From Apibacter adventoris (GTDB taxonomy: Bacteria > Bacteroidota > Bacteroidia > Flavobacteriales > Weeksellaceae), in contig NZ_PSZM01000043.1 of the NCBI RefSeq assembly GCF_002964975.1, positions 87,895 through 151,894 on the forward strand: a stretch of DNA of 64,000 nt, in the 5' to 3' direction. A program made the position numbers and the translations under genes. The notes beneath the pieces were generated by a model that saw nothing but the letters and a program-made list of their open reading frames with translations, was not told where the DNA came from and made no database searches. This document shows positions 28,174 through 36,567 of the stretch, one piece after another; the first letter of the stretch is position 1; each line of letters starts with the position of its first letter.

Positions 28174-28561
28174 TATTCAAAATTTGTTCTGGACAACGTA
28201 ATATTTTACCTGAGTTTTTATCCATAAAATATAATGTAGTATCTCCTTTAGTCAGCAATATATCTTCTTGATTTTTTATTTCATATTCAAACACTATTCT
28301 TGCTCCTTCAGGTAATTTTTTTACAGTAGTCGTTATTAATAATTCGTCATCATACTTAGCCGGTTTTATATATTTTATAGACAGATTAGCAACCGGAAGC
28401 ATAATTCCATATTCTTCTATATCTTTATATGGAAGACCTATATAACGAAATAACTCTACTCTTCCTACTTCAAAATATTGGGGATAATTTCCATAATATA
28501 CATATCCCATTTGATCTGTTTCACTATACCTAACTCTAACTTTCGTTGTTACCTTAATCAT
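28151..28561 (-). CDS. acyl-CoA thioesterase, YbgC/4HBT hot-dog family
   Basis: A hot-dog-fold thioesterase of 136 residues that probably hydrolyses acyl-CoA. The start VRVRYSETDQMGYVYYGNYPQYFEVGRVELFRYIGL contains the family active-site motif with the aspartate in SETDQMG and the Y-Y-G-NY pattern. The second half SIKYIKPAKYDDELLITTTVKKL is also typical. In proteobacteria YbgC belongs to the tol-pal cluster, but no tol gene is nearby, so the exact substrate is unknown. Its 3' end overlaps the stop region of the convergent YigZ gene by 23 bases. Confidence 0.93.
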   Translation of the reverse strand: MIKVTTKVRVRYSETDQMGYVYYGNYPQYFEVGRVELFRYIGLPYKDIEEYGIMLPVANLSIKYIKPAKYDDELLITTTVKKLPEGARIVFEYEIKNQEDILLTKGDTTLYFMDKNSGKILRCPEQILNIMKPFFE

Positions 28562-28707
28562 GATTAATATATATTTACATACTTACAAAAAACAATTTAA
28601 AAATACAATAGTGATTTAACTTTTTTTTCCAAAAAATAATTAACAATTTTGTGCAAGAATTACTACATTTAGTAAAAGTAAATCTATAATCATATTTACA
28701 GTTTAAG

Positions 28708-30138
28708 ATGCCAGAAAAAGCAAATTTAGTATGGAAATCCTGTTTGGATTTTATTAGAGATAACATCTCTGAAAAGTCATTCCTTACATGGTTTCATCCT
28801 ATTCGAGCAATAAAGTTACAAGATAAGGTACTAACTATTCAGGTGCCAAGTAAATTTTATTACGAATATCTGGAAGAGAACTATATTAAAATAATTAAAA
28901 GTGCATTAACCAAAAATCTAGGAAAAGATGCTAAACTGGTATATTCCATTATGATGGAGAAAAGCCAGCAAACCGAAACACCTTACACTGTTAATATAGC
29001 AAGTGCTCAAAAAGCACAAATTAAAGTACAAGAAGTAGATGCTCCATTATATATGGAAAGAGGAGTTAAAAATCCTTTTATAATTCCAGGTTTACAAAAA
29101 TTAAAAATTGACAGCCAACTTAATTCCAATTATACTTTTGATAATTTTATTGAAGGAGATTCCAACAGATTAGCTCGTTCCGCCGGAAAACAAATAGCTA
29201 AAAGACCCGGAGGCACTTCATTTAATCCTTTATTTATTTATAGTAGTGTAGGTTTAGGAAAAACCCATTTAGTTCATGCTATAGGGCTTGAAGTAAAAAG
29301 AATTCAACCCGAAAAAACAGTTTTATATGTTTCAATGGAAAAGTTCTGTCAACAGTTCCAAGAAGCTACTAAATCTAATAATAGAAATGATTTCATCCAT
29401 TTCTATCAAATGATTGATGTATTAATTGTAGATGATATTCATTTCATTTCAGGCAAAAAAGGAACTCAAGAAGTATTTTTCCATATATTTAATCATTTGC
29501 ATCAGAGTGGAAAACAAATTATATTAACTTCTGACAAATCACCTGTAGATATACAAGATGTTGAACAACGTTTAATTTCACGTTTTAAGTGGGGTCTTTC
29601 CACTGAAATACAACCTCCTGACTACGCTACCCGTTTAGCCATTTTGCAACAAAAAATGGAATTTGACGGTATTGAGTTACCTGAAGATGTACTTGATTAT
29701 ATTGCTAAAAATATAAAAACCAATATTCGGGAAATCGAAGGATCTTTAAATTCTATTATAGCACAAGCTACTTTCAATAAAAAAGAAATTACGCTAGAGT
29801 TAGTAGAAAAAACACTCTCAAATCTAATTACTAATTCCAAAAAAGATATAACCATTGATTATATTCAGAAATTAATTTGTGATTATTTTAAACTTTCGCT
29901 AGACACTTTACAATCTAAAACTCGTAAAAGAGATATAGTTCAGGCAAGACAATTAGCTATGTATTTTGCAAAAAAATACACCAATGCTTCTCTTTCTTCT
30001 ATTGGAGATCAAATTGGCAAAAGAGATCATGCTACTGTATTGCATGCTTGTAAAACGGTAGATAATTTATTTGAAACTGATAAATTATTCAAATCTTATG
30101 TTGACGATTTAAATAAAAAATTGACTTCTGATATATGA
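28708..30138 (+). CDS. dnaA: chromosomal replication initiator protein
   Basis: An AAA+ initiator that binds DnaA boxes at the origin and opens the DNA. It has 476 residues. Domain I spans 1-85 (WKSCLDFIRDNISEKSFLTWFHPI), followed by a short linker. The ATPase domain has Walker A SSVGLGKTH at about 179-187 and Walker B VLIVDDIHFI. Domain IV, near the C-terminus, carries the DnaA signature (GKRDHATVLHACKTV). I saw no cluster of TTATCCACA boxes around the gene and no dnaN beside it, so the replication origin is not shown to be here. It overlaps the phosphatase gene by four bases (ATGA). Confidence 0.97.
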   Translation: MPEKANLVWKSCLDFIRDNISEKSFLTWFHPIRAIKLQDKVLTIQVPSKFYYEYLEENYIKIIKSALTKNLGKDAKLVYSIMMEKSQQTETPYTVNIASAQKAQIKVQEVDAPLYMERGVKNPFIIPGLQKLKIDSQLNSNYTFDNFIEGDSNRLARSAGKQIAKRPGGTSFNPLFIYSSVGLGKTHLVHAIGLEVKRIQPEKTVLYVSMEKFCQQFQEATKSNNRNDFIHFYQMIDVLIVDDIHFISGKKGTQEVFFHIFNHLHQSGKQIILTSDKSPVDIQDVEQRLISRFKWGLSTEIQPPDYATRLAILQQKMEFDGIELPEDVLDYIAKNIKTNIREIEGSLNSIIAQATFNKKEITLELVEKTLSNLITNSKKDITIDYIQKLICDYFKLSLDTLQSKTRKRDIVQARQLAMYFAKKYTNASLSSIGDQIGKRDHATVLHACKTVDNLFETDKLFKSYVDDLNKKLTSDI

Positions 30139-30596
30139 AAATATTAATGGTCTGCTTAGGTAATGTATGCCGATCCCCTATGGCTGAAGGCATTTTAAGA
30201 TCCAAACTTCCTAATAATTTTTTAGTCGATAGTGCCGGAGTTTCTAACTATCATGTTAACGATAAACCTGATAAACGAGCTATAGAAGTTTGCAAAAAAC
30301 ATAATATCAATATATCTCAACTTAGAGGAAGACAATTTCAACCTTCAGATTTTGATAATTTTGATATAATTTATGTTATGGACCATGCAAATTATAGTGA
30401 TATACTTTTTAAAGCTAGAAAAGAAGCTGATAAGAAAAAGGTAAAATTGATTATGTCAGAATTACCTCAGGCTACTAAACAATATGTATCCGACCCATTC
30501 TATGGTGATATTGAAGACTTTGAAAAAGTCTTTATTCAATTGGATGAAGTATGTACATTGATTGCCGAAAAACTTACAGGTAATTTTACTGAATAA
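30135..30596 (+). CDS. low molecular weight protein-tyrosine phosphatase
   Basis: A 153-residue cysteine phosphatase of the low molecular weight family. The P-loop near the N-terminus is VCLGNVCRSPMAEG, with nucleophile Cys7 and Arg13. The general-acid aspartate lies in the late motif VSDPFYGD. Targets could be tyrosine-phosphorylated proteins, possibly exopolysaccharide kinases, but no kinase is adjacent. The ATG overlaps the dnaA stop codon (ATGA), so the two are translationally coupled. The gene behind it is convergent. Confidence 0.93.
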   Translation: MKILMVCLGNVCRSPMAEGILRSKLPNNFLVDSAGVSNYHVNDKPDKRAIEVCKKHNINISQLRGRQFQPSDFDNFDIIYVMDHANYSDILFKARKEADKKKVKLIMSELPQATKQYVSDPFYGDIEDFEKVFIQLDEVCTLIAEKLTGNFTE

Positions 30597-30601
30597 TGTA
30601 T

Positions 30602-31471
30602 TTATCCATTGATTGCTTCTACTGCCTCTACTTCATTGGGTAGCATTTCCTTTAATAATCCTTCTATTCCGTTTTTTAAAGTAATTGTAGAGGAAGGACA
30701 TCCGCTGCAAGCTCCTTGTAAAATCATTTTTGCTGTTTTAGTTTCCTCATCAAAAGCAATTAAATCAATATTTCCACCATCACCGGCCACTGCAGGAAGA
30801 ACATACTCATCTAAAATGTTCTGAATTTTCTTTTCAATATCTGAAAATTCTTTTTGGATTGATTTGATTGGTTTATGGGTTGAAAAATTTTTTATGTAAC
30901 TGATTTCTTTCTCATCTCTTATATATTCAGAAATATTATAACGAATTTCCATGGAAATATCTTCCCAACTTGCATCTTCTGTTTTAGTTATTGAAACAAA
31001 ATTATCTGATATAAATACTTCTTTTACATATGGAAAACTAAATAAATATTGAGCTAAGGGAACCTCTTTAGCTTCTTCAACATTTTTAAGTTCAATAATT
31101 CCTTCTACTAATATTTTATTAGTAACAAATTTCATAACTGAATTGTTAGGAGTCATTTCTACATATACAGATATGGGGGATTGGCGAGGTTGTAATACAA
31201 CAGATGGATTAGCTAATAGTTCATCTTCAATCAAATCTTTTACTTCATCTGCCACCATATCCCAATCTACCATTTCATTTTTTTGAACAGCAATAAAATT
31301 AGCTGTAATAAAAATATTAGTAACAAAAGGCAACTGTAATAATTCCTGCGCTAAAGGTATATTTGCAGCTTGTTGTAATTTTGATATTTCATAACTGCCT
31401 TCCACCAATGTTCTAGGTGCTACAAATTTTACTATATTTTTATTAGGGGTATTTTCTATTCTTATTTCCAT
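30602..31471 (-). CDS. NifU-like iron-sulfur scaffold with two Nfu_N domains
   Basis: An iron-sulfur cluster carrier/scaffold protein of 289 residues. It has two tandem Nfu_N-type domains (about 1-90, MEIRIENTPNKNIVKFVAPRTLVEGSYE; and about 100-190, ISVYVEMTPNNSVMKFVTNKILVEGIIE), which are clearly related to each other. The NifU C-terminal domain begins about residue 205. Its cluster-binding motif ACSGCPSST has Cys255 and Cys258. This double-N-domain layout is usual in Flavobacteriia. It is convergent with the phosphatase gene (five bases between stops) and divergent from the carbonic anhydrase gene. Confidence 0.93.
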   Translation of the reverse strand: MEIRIENTPNKNIVKFVAPRTLVEGSYEISKLQQAANIPLAQELLQLPFVTNIFITANFIAVQKNEMVDWDMVADEVKDLIEDELLANPSVVLQPRQSPISVYVEMTPNNSVMKFVTNKILVEGIIELKNVEEAKEVPLAQYLFSFPYVKEVFISDNFVSITKTEDASWEDISMEIRYNISEYIRDEKEISYIKNFSTHKPIKSIQKEFSDIEKKIQNILDEYVLPAVAGDGGNIDLIAFDEETKTAKMILQGACSGCPSSTITLKNGIEGLLKEMLPNEVEAVEAING

Positions 31472-31547
31472 AATGCTACTCTAACAATTTGTCAAAAATA
31501 CATAACTTGCAGTTATCAAAAAATTTATTTTTATAATATTATTTGAT

Positions 31548-32087
31548 ATGGCAATAATAAAAAAATTATTAGGTAAAACTCCAATATTAGGTGAAGATTG
31601 TTTTTTGTCTGAGACTTGTGTAATTATTGGGGATGTTAATATTGGCAATAAATGCTCTGTATGGTTTAATGCTGTAATTAGAGGAGATGTTAATAAAATA
31701 ACCATCGGCAACAAAGTTAATATACAAGATAATGTAACCATCCATTGTACTTATCAAAAATTTTCCACAACAATTGGAAATAATGTCTCTATTGGTCATA
31801 ATGCTATTATTCATGGATGTACAATACAAGATAATGTTTTAATTGGAATGGGAGCCATTATTATGGATAATACTATAATAGAAAATAATGCAATTATTGC
31901 AGCAGGAGCAGTAGTAACACAAGGAAAATATGTTAGAAACGGAGAATTATGGGCTGGTATCCCTGCTAAAAAAATAGGTGAAGTATCTCAGAAGTTAAAG
32001 GAGAGAGAAATTGAACAAATTGCTAATAATTATATAAAATACAGCCGTTGGTATAATAAGAAAGAATTTGATGAAAATATAAATTAA
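31548..32087 (+). CDS. gamma carbonic anhydrase family protein
   Basis: A left-handed beta-helix protein of 179 residues from the gamma carbonic anhydrase/YrdA family, forming trimers with metal sites between subunits. Hexapeptide turns are visible throughout (IGDVNIGNKCSVWFNAVIRGDVNKITIGNKVNIQDNVTIHCTY...). The probable metal ligands are the histidines in VTIHCTY and in SIGHNAIIHGC. Many members have no shown carbonic anhydrase activity, so catalysis is only inferred. A C-terminal helix follows. It is divergent from the NifU-like gene with 76 bases between. Confidence 0.93.
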   Translation: MAIIKKLLGKTPILGEDCFLSETCVIIGDVNIGNKCSVWFNAVIRGDVNKITIGNKVNIQDNVTIHCTYQKFSTTIGNNVSIGHNAIIHGCTIQDNVLIGMGAIIMDNTIIENNAIIAAGAVVTQGKYVRNGELWAGIPAKKIGEVSQKLKEREIEQIANNYIKYSRWYNKKEFDENIN

Positions 32088-32349
32088 ATTTATTTTATTT
32101 TAGAACTTTACAAAGTTTAATATTTAAACTAATATCTTAACTATAATAAAAATATATACAAAGTAATTTACTTTTATAAAAAAATAGAAAAAATAACCGT
32201 CTATGTTTAAACTGCTAACCCATAAACTGATTATTTAAAACTTTATTATCAATAATTTATTAAACCGTAATTTTAATAAATTATTTGTTTTTTAATAAAT
32301 TGCTTTAAATTAATTCAATTAATATAATTTAATTTTTAAATAACCAAAT

Positions 32350-32724
32350 ATGATTAAATATTTACTTTTTGTTGGTTCGGGTGGAGCTCTTGGTTCTATT
32401 TTACGTTATCTTATTGCTATATATATCAATAAGAAATATTCCGGAGAGTTTCCTTTGGCAACATTTTTTATAAATATTACCGGGTGTATTTTAATTGGAC
32501 TATTTACCGGATGGGCTGAACGTTATCATTTTATTAATGCTGAAATTCGTGTTTTTTTAATTACCGGAATTTGTGGGGGATATACAACTTTCTCAACTTT
32601 TTCTTCAGAAAATTATCAGTTATTCCAAAATAATAATTTTATTACACTAAGCCTTTATATATCCTTTAGCTTATTTTTAGGTATAATCGGAGTTTGGTTA
32701 GGAAATTTTCTTTCCAAAATTTAA
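32350..32724 (+). CDS. crcB: fluoride exporter CrcB/Fluc
   Basis: A small four-span membrane channel that acts as an antiparallel dimer to export fluoride. It has 124 residues, the normal subunit size. It has the family motifs GSGGALGSILRYLIA near the N-terminus, FINITGCILIG in the second span, and GICGGYTTFSTFSSE, where the Phe and Thr residues line the ion path. A single gene implies a homodimer. The 262 bases upstream are AT-rich, and I could not fit a fluoride riboswitch to them. Confidence 0.96.
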   Translation: MIKYLLFVGSGGALGSILRYLIAIYINKKYSGEFPLATFFINITGCILIGLFTGWAERYHFINAEIRVFLITGICGGYTTFSTFSSENYQLFQNNNFITLSLYISFSLFLGIIGVWLGNFLSKI

Positions 32725-32903
32725 TAATTCACTAATTACAAATTATTAATTTCACTATTTTAAAAGAAAATAAAACATAAAAAGTTATTAAATAAATGTT
32801 ACATAAAAAATTTTAAGTAAGTCTATTTTTAATCATTTTTATTTTATAAATACCATCTATATGAGGATTTATTTTTTAATTATAGATTAAAATTATTTAC
32901 TTT

Positions 32904-34466
32904 TTAATTGGAAAACATATATAGAACTTCCTTTTTATCATTTTGTATTTGAAATTCAAGGTATTTAAAACTATCCCTAGGAATCACTTTTACCCATTTT
33001 TTATATTTCAAAAACCACATATTTCGTATGCTTTTCAATCCTTTAGTTAAATATGCGGCTACAAAAGGATGAACATGAAGATATATCTTTTTTTCTTTTG
33101 GTGATGCTAAAAAATTAAAAATATGTTCTTGAATTCTATCTAATAAAACTATTGGAGATTCTATTTTTCCATTTGGGTTAGGATTATCTTCTGTTGTATT
33201 TACTTGTTTTTGAGGTCTAACCCTTTGCCTTGTTAATTGTACTAATCCAAATTTACTCGGAGGTAATATCTTATGTTTAGCTTTATCATTTTTCATCACC
33301 TCTTTAAAAAACTCATAGAGTTCTTTTTTATGTTGGGATGAAGTTAAATCTATGAAATCTATAACAATAATTCCCCCTAGGTCCCTTAGTCTTAACTGAC
33401 GTGCTATTTCTGCAGCTGCTAACTTATTTACATGAAGAGCAGCATCTTCTTGAGATTTTTGATTGGCTGTGATATTTCCTGAATTCACATCTATAACATG
33501 CAAAGCCTCTGTATGTTCTATTATTAAATAAGCTCCTTTAGATTGATATATATTTACATGTTTACCAAAAAGTTGCTTAATTTGTTTATCTATATTATAA
33601 TATTCAAAAATAGGAATGTGTGAATCATAATATTTTACAATTTTAGACTTTTCAGGAGCAATAATATGCAAATAATCTTTAATTTCCTGAACTAAATCTT
33701 CATCATCACAAGTGATACTTACAAAATCACCATTAAAATTATCTCTTAAAATAGAAGAAGCTTTATCGAGTTCTCCTAATATTTTAACCGGAGGTTTTCC
33801 TTTTTTAATATTTCGAAAACATATGGTATTCCACTTATTTAGTAAATAGCGAAGATCCGATTGTAATTCTTCTACAGATTTTCCTTCTGCCACAGTTCTT
33901 ATTATCAATCCGAACCCTGTGGGTCTAATTTGATCTCCTATTTTCCTTAACCGGTCTTTTTCTTCGGTTGTTGAAATATTTCGAGAAATTGAAGTTTTTG
34001 ATGCAAAAGGAATTAAAACCAAATATCTACCTGCTAATGAAATTTCAGATGATATTCTAGGTCCTTTAGTAGAAATTGGTTCTTTAGTAATTTGTACCAA
34101 AATTTCTTGGTTAGGAGATAAAATATCCTGAATAACTCCATCTTTATCGATGTCTTCTTCAAATGAAAAACTATTTAGTCTTGGAGAATTAATTTTTCCA
34201 CAAGAAACTCCTTTTATATACTTTAAGGAAGATTTAATTTGTGGACCTAGATCATGGTAATGCAAAAAAGCATCTTTTTCATAACCTATATTAACAAAAC
34301 AGGCATTGAGACTTGGAGCTAATTTCTTGATCTTTCCTAAAATAATATCCCCTACTGTGAAATTATTCCCTATTTCATCTTCATGAAGCTCCTGAATCCT
34401 TCCATCCTCCAGTATAACAATTTTTACTTTATTGTCCTCATAAGATATTACTAATTCTTTACTCAT
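32904..34466 (-). CDS. rng: ribonuclease E/G family endoribonuclease
   Basis: An endoribonuclease of the RNase G/E family that processes rRNA and decays mRNA. It has 520 residues, RNase G-sized, with no long C-terminal scaffold. The N-terminal S1 domain starts at VGDIILGKIKKLAPSLNACFVNIGYEKDAFLHYHDL (about 38-74). An insert of about 40 residues within the S1 region (about 75-115) is typical of Bacteroidota. The DNase I-like catalytic part carries HVIDVNSGN and GGIIVIDFIDL, with the magnesium-binding aspartates. The C-terminal zinc-link motif CxxC of RNase E is not visible. It lies downstream of the HU and small basic protein genes, behind a terminator hairpin. Confidence 0.93.
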   Translation of the reverse strand: MSKELVISYEDNKVKIVILEDGRIQELHEDEIGNNFTVGDIILGKIKKLAPSLNACFVNIGYEKDAFLHYHDLGPQIKSSLKYIKGVSCGKINSPRLNSFSFEEDIDKDGVIQDILSPNQEILVQITKEPISTKGPRISSEISLAGRYLVLIPFASKTSISRNISTTEEKDRLRKIGDQIRPTGFGLIIRTVAEGKSVEELQSDLRYLLNKWNTICFRNIKKGKPPVKILGELDKASSILRDNFNGDFVSITCDDEDLVQEIKDYLHIIAPEKSKIVKYYDSHIPIFEYYNIDKQIKQLFGKHVNIYQSKGAYLIIEHTEALHVIDVNSGNITANQKSQEDAALHVNKLAAAEIARQLRLRDLGGIIVIDFIDLTSSQHKKELYEFFKEVMKNDKAKHKILPPSKFGLVQLTRQRVRPQKQVNTTEDNPNPNGKIESPIVLLDRIQEHIFNFLASPKEKKIYLHVHPFVAAYLTKGLKSIRNMWFLKYKKWVKVIPRDSFKYLEFQIQNDKKEVLYMFSN

Positions 34467-34504
34467 TTCATTTTCAGAAAATTACTATCTAAATACCATA
34501 TTAA

Positions 34505-34553
34505 CAAAAACATTCTTTACCCTTAGTAGTAATATAACTTTTGGTAAAGAATG
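34505..34553 (-). terminator. intrinsic terminator between the small basic protein gene and rng
   Basis: An eleven-pair perfect stem (34511-34521 with 34543-34553) with a 21-base loop is followed on the minus strand by TTTTT (34506-34510). It would limit read-through from the HU operon into rng. Confidence 0.65.
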
Positions 34554-34599
34554 CTTAAATTTAAAAAATTAAAACTTTTTTTTTAATCTAAGAAAGAAA

Positions 34600-34695
34600 T
34601 TATTTATTTTTCTTTTTGTGTCTATTCAATCTCCTTCTTTTTTTTCTTTTGTGCGTCGACACCTTATGACGTTTTCTTTTTTTTCCGCTTGGCAT
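34600..34695 (-). CDS. 31-residue basic ribosomal-type protein (AURKAIP1/COX24 domain, bS22/mS38-like)
   Basis: A very short gene starting MPSGKKRKRHKVSTH and ending HKKKNK, with more than half Lys, Arg and His. Small proteins of this kind are widespread in Bacteroidota and are annotated as AURKAIP1/COX24-domain proteins. The family includes the mitochondrial small-subunit protein mS38 and the mycobacterial bS22, so a role on the 30S subunit is likely but inferred. It lies 31 bases after the HU gene on the same strand and is followed by a hairpin terminator, so HU and this gene probably form one transcript. Confidence 0.85.
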   Translation of the reverse strand: MPSGKKRKRHKVSTHKRKKRRRLNRHKKKNK

Positions 34696-34726
34696 ATATT
34701 TTTATTTTTTAATTATATATATTATA

Positions 34727-35020
34727 TTATTTTACAACTTTAACATTTATTTTAACACCTTCTACAAAAGACTTTGATGGTTTAAAAGCAGGAACGTTAT
34801 GTGCAGGTATTTTAATTGTTGTATTTTTAGATATATTTCTCCCTGTTTTAGCTGCTCTTTTTTTAATTAAAAATGTTCCAAAACCTCTTAAATAAACATT
34901 TTCCCCTTTAGTCATAGCAGTCTTAACTTCATCCATAAACACTTCAACAACCCTTTGTATTTCAGTCTTTTCCAAACCAAGCTTACCTGAAATCGAGTTT
35001 ACGATATCCGCTTTTGTCAT
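34727..35020 (-). CDS. HU family DNA-binding protein
   Basis: A 97-residue nucleoid protein that bends DNA as a dimer. The start MTKADIVNSISGKLGLEKTEIQRVVEVFMDEVKTAM forms the helical body. GENVYLRGFGTFLIKKRAAKTGRNISKNTTIKIPAHNVPAFKPSKSF contains the saddle and the two DNA-binding arms with the tip proline. It resembles the main HU of Flavobacteriia more than IHF. A TATATTTG box lies 45 bases upstream of the ATG. It is divergent from mutY and is probably co-transcribed with the following 31-codon gene. Confidence 0.95.
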   Translation of the reverse strand: MTKADIVNSISGKLGLEKTEIQRVVEVFMDEVKTAMTKGENVYLRGFGTFLIKKRAAKTGRNISKNTTIKIPAHNVPAFKPSKSFVEGVKINVKVVK

Positions 35021-35065
35021 ACTTGTAATATTATTAGTTATACTTTTTAATTATTTTTAAGAATG

Positions 35066-35073
35066 CAAATATA
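35066..35073 (-). promoter_or_regulatory. -7 box (TATATTTG) for the HU gene
   Basis: On the minus strand this reads TATATTTG followed by CAT. It gives a leader of about 35-40 bases before the ATG at 35020. Confidence 0.5.
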
Positions 35074-35113
35074 ATATTATTTTTGGAAAGAAAATTGATA
35101 AACATTTAAAAGT

Positions 35114-36106
35114 GTGAATTTTATTAGTCTTCTAAATAAATGGTATAAAAAAAACAAACGCCCTTTGCCTTGGAGAAAAACTTCTGATCCATATAATATT
35201 TGGATTTCTGAAATCATTTTTCAACAAACAAGAATAGAACAAGGAACTAATTATTATAATAATTTTATTCGCAAATTTCCCAATTTGGAAAAACTTGCTC
35301 TATCTACAGAAGATGAAGTTTTGCATATGTGGAAAGGTCTAGGTTATTATTCCAGAGCTCATAATTTATTTTTTACTGCTCAACATATCTATAAAGATCT
35401 TGAAGGTATATTTCCATCAACATATTCAGAAATACTTAAACTAAAAGGAATAGGTAAGTATACTGCAGCTGCAATAGCTTCCATTTCTTTCAATGAAAAA
35501 ATTCCGGCTATTGATGGTAATGCATTCCGTGTATATTCCCGTTTTTTTAATTCTGAAAAAGATATTAGCAAATCATCCACTTTTAATTATTTTTTTAATT
35601 TAATGTTACCTTTAATGCCTGATAATCCAGGTGATTTTAATCAGGCAATTATGGATTTAGGGGCAATAATATGCTCACCTTCGAATCCAAAATGCATAAT
35701 CTGTCCTATACAAGTAGATTGCATTGCATATAAACTAAACAATCAAAAAATACTTCCTATAAAATCTTCTTATAAAAAAATAACGGAACTAAACATTCAT
35801 TATGCATATATTAAATGCCATCGTGAAATATTAATCATTAAAAGAGGATACAATGATATATGGAAAGGTTTATATGAATTCCCTAAATTTAAGGATATAC
35901 ACGAAATTTATAAAATTAGTAATACTTATACTACTACTCATAAGCTTACACATAAAATATTACATATTACTATATCTGAAATAAATTTAGAATCTTCCGA
36001 ATTTTATACTATAGCAAAGGCTTTAAATGCTACAATTTTAGATAAAAAACAATTAAAATTATATGCTTTTCCAAAACCCTTAGATTTTTTTTTACTTTAT
36101 AATTAA
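35114..36106 (+). CDS. mutY: A/G-specific adenine glycosylase
   Basis: A base excision repair enzyme that removes adenine paired with 8-oxoguanine. It has 330 residues. The start is a GTG at 35114 (MNFISLLNKWYKKNKRPLPWRKTSDPY), which matches the family N-terminus; no ATG fits. The HhH-GPD domain has the catalytic Glu33 in SEIIFQQTR, the helix-hairpin-helix LKGIGKYTAAAI and Asp134 in AIDGNAFR. The [4Fe-4S] cysteines are Cys187, 194, 197 and 203. The C-terminal NUDIX-like 8-oxoG recognition domain starts near 225 and appears complete. It begins the mutY-ssb-gldE-gldD series known from Flavobacteriia. Confidence 0.95.
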   Translation: MNFISLLNKWYKKNKRPLPWRKTSDPYNIWISEIIFQQTRIEQGTNYYNNFIRKFPNLEKLALSTEDEVLHMWKGLGYYSRAHNLFFTAQHIYKDLEGIFPSTYSEILKLKGIGKYTAAAIASISFNEKIPAIDGNAFRVYSRFFNSEKDISKSSTFNYFFNLMLPLMPDNPGDFNQAIMDLGAIICSPSNPKCIICPIQVDCIAYKLNNQKILPIKSSYKKITELNIHYAYIKCHREILIIKRGYNDIWKGLYEFPKFKDIHEIYKISNTYTTTHKLTHKILHITISEINLESSEFYTIAKALNATILDKKQLKLYAFPKPLDFFLLYN

Positions 36107-36155
36107 TTTTTTATTACATTTGCTAAACTTTTGAGAAAAATATATAGTATTTAAA

Positions 36156-36533
36156 ATGAGTACATCTGTTAATAAAGTTATTTTAGTAGGAAATTTAGGG
36201 ACTGATATTAAGTCTCACAGATTTAGTGATGGTAATGTGGTTGTAAATTTTCCTGTAGCAACTTCTGAAAGTTATATTAATAAAGAAACGGGTGAAAGAG
36301 TTGATGTAACTGACTGGCATAATATTACGGCAAGAAATAAACTAGCTGAGCTTTGCGAAAAATTTTTAAAAAAGGGAAGTAAAGTTTATATTGAAGGAAA
36401 GTTAAAAACACGTAAGTTTGAAGATAATGGCATAACTAAACATATTACAGAAGTTATTGCTGATAACATTTTATTCCTTTCCAATTTAATTGGTAAAAAC
36501 CCTGATCTTGAAGAAGATTCAGAATTCAATTAA
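36156..36533 (+). CDS. ssb: single-stranded DNA-binding protein, short form without the acidic PF tip
   Basis: An OB-fold single-stranded DNA-binding protein of 125 residues. MSTSVNKVILVGNLGTDIKSHRFSDGNVVVNFPVATSESY and VTDWHNITARNKLAELCEKFLKKGSKVYIEGKLKTRKFEDNG are typical SSB core. The C-terminus ends EEDSEFN: it is acidic but lacks the canonical DDDxPF tip that recruits partner proteins, and the usual flexible linker is nearly missing. It may therefore be an accessory SSB, or partner binding may differ. It lies 49 bases after mutY and 34 bases before gldE. Confidence 0.93.
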   Translation: MSTSVNKVILVGNLGTDIKSHRFSDGNVVVNFPVATSESYINKETGERVDVTDWHNITARNKLAELCEKFLKKGSKVYIEGKLKTRKFEDNGITKHITEVIADNILFLSNLIGKNPDLEEDSEFN

Positions 36534-36567
36534 ACTTTCAACTATTTAGTAAAGTAAATTTTAGATT

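Noticed and set aside
28562..28707. Replication origin at dnaA
   Set aside because: No cluster of TTATCCACA-like boxes is visible, and dnaN and the usual origin neighbours are missing. Origins in Bacteroidota are often not at dnaA.
32160..32349. Fluoride riboswitch upstream of crcB
   Set aside because: I looked for the conserved fluoride-motif segments and pseudoknot but could not fit them to this AT-rich stretch.
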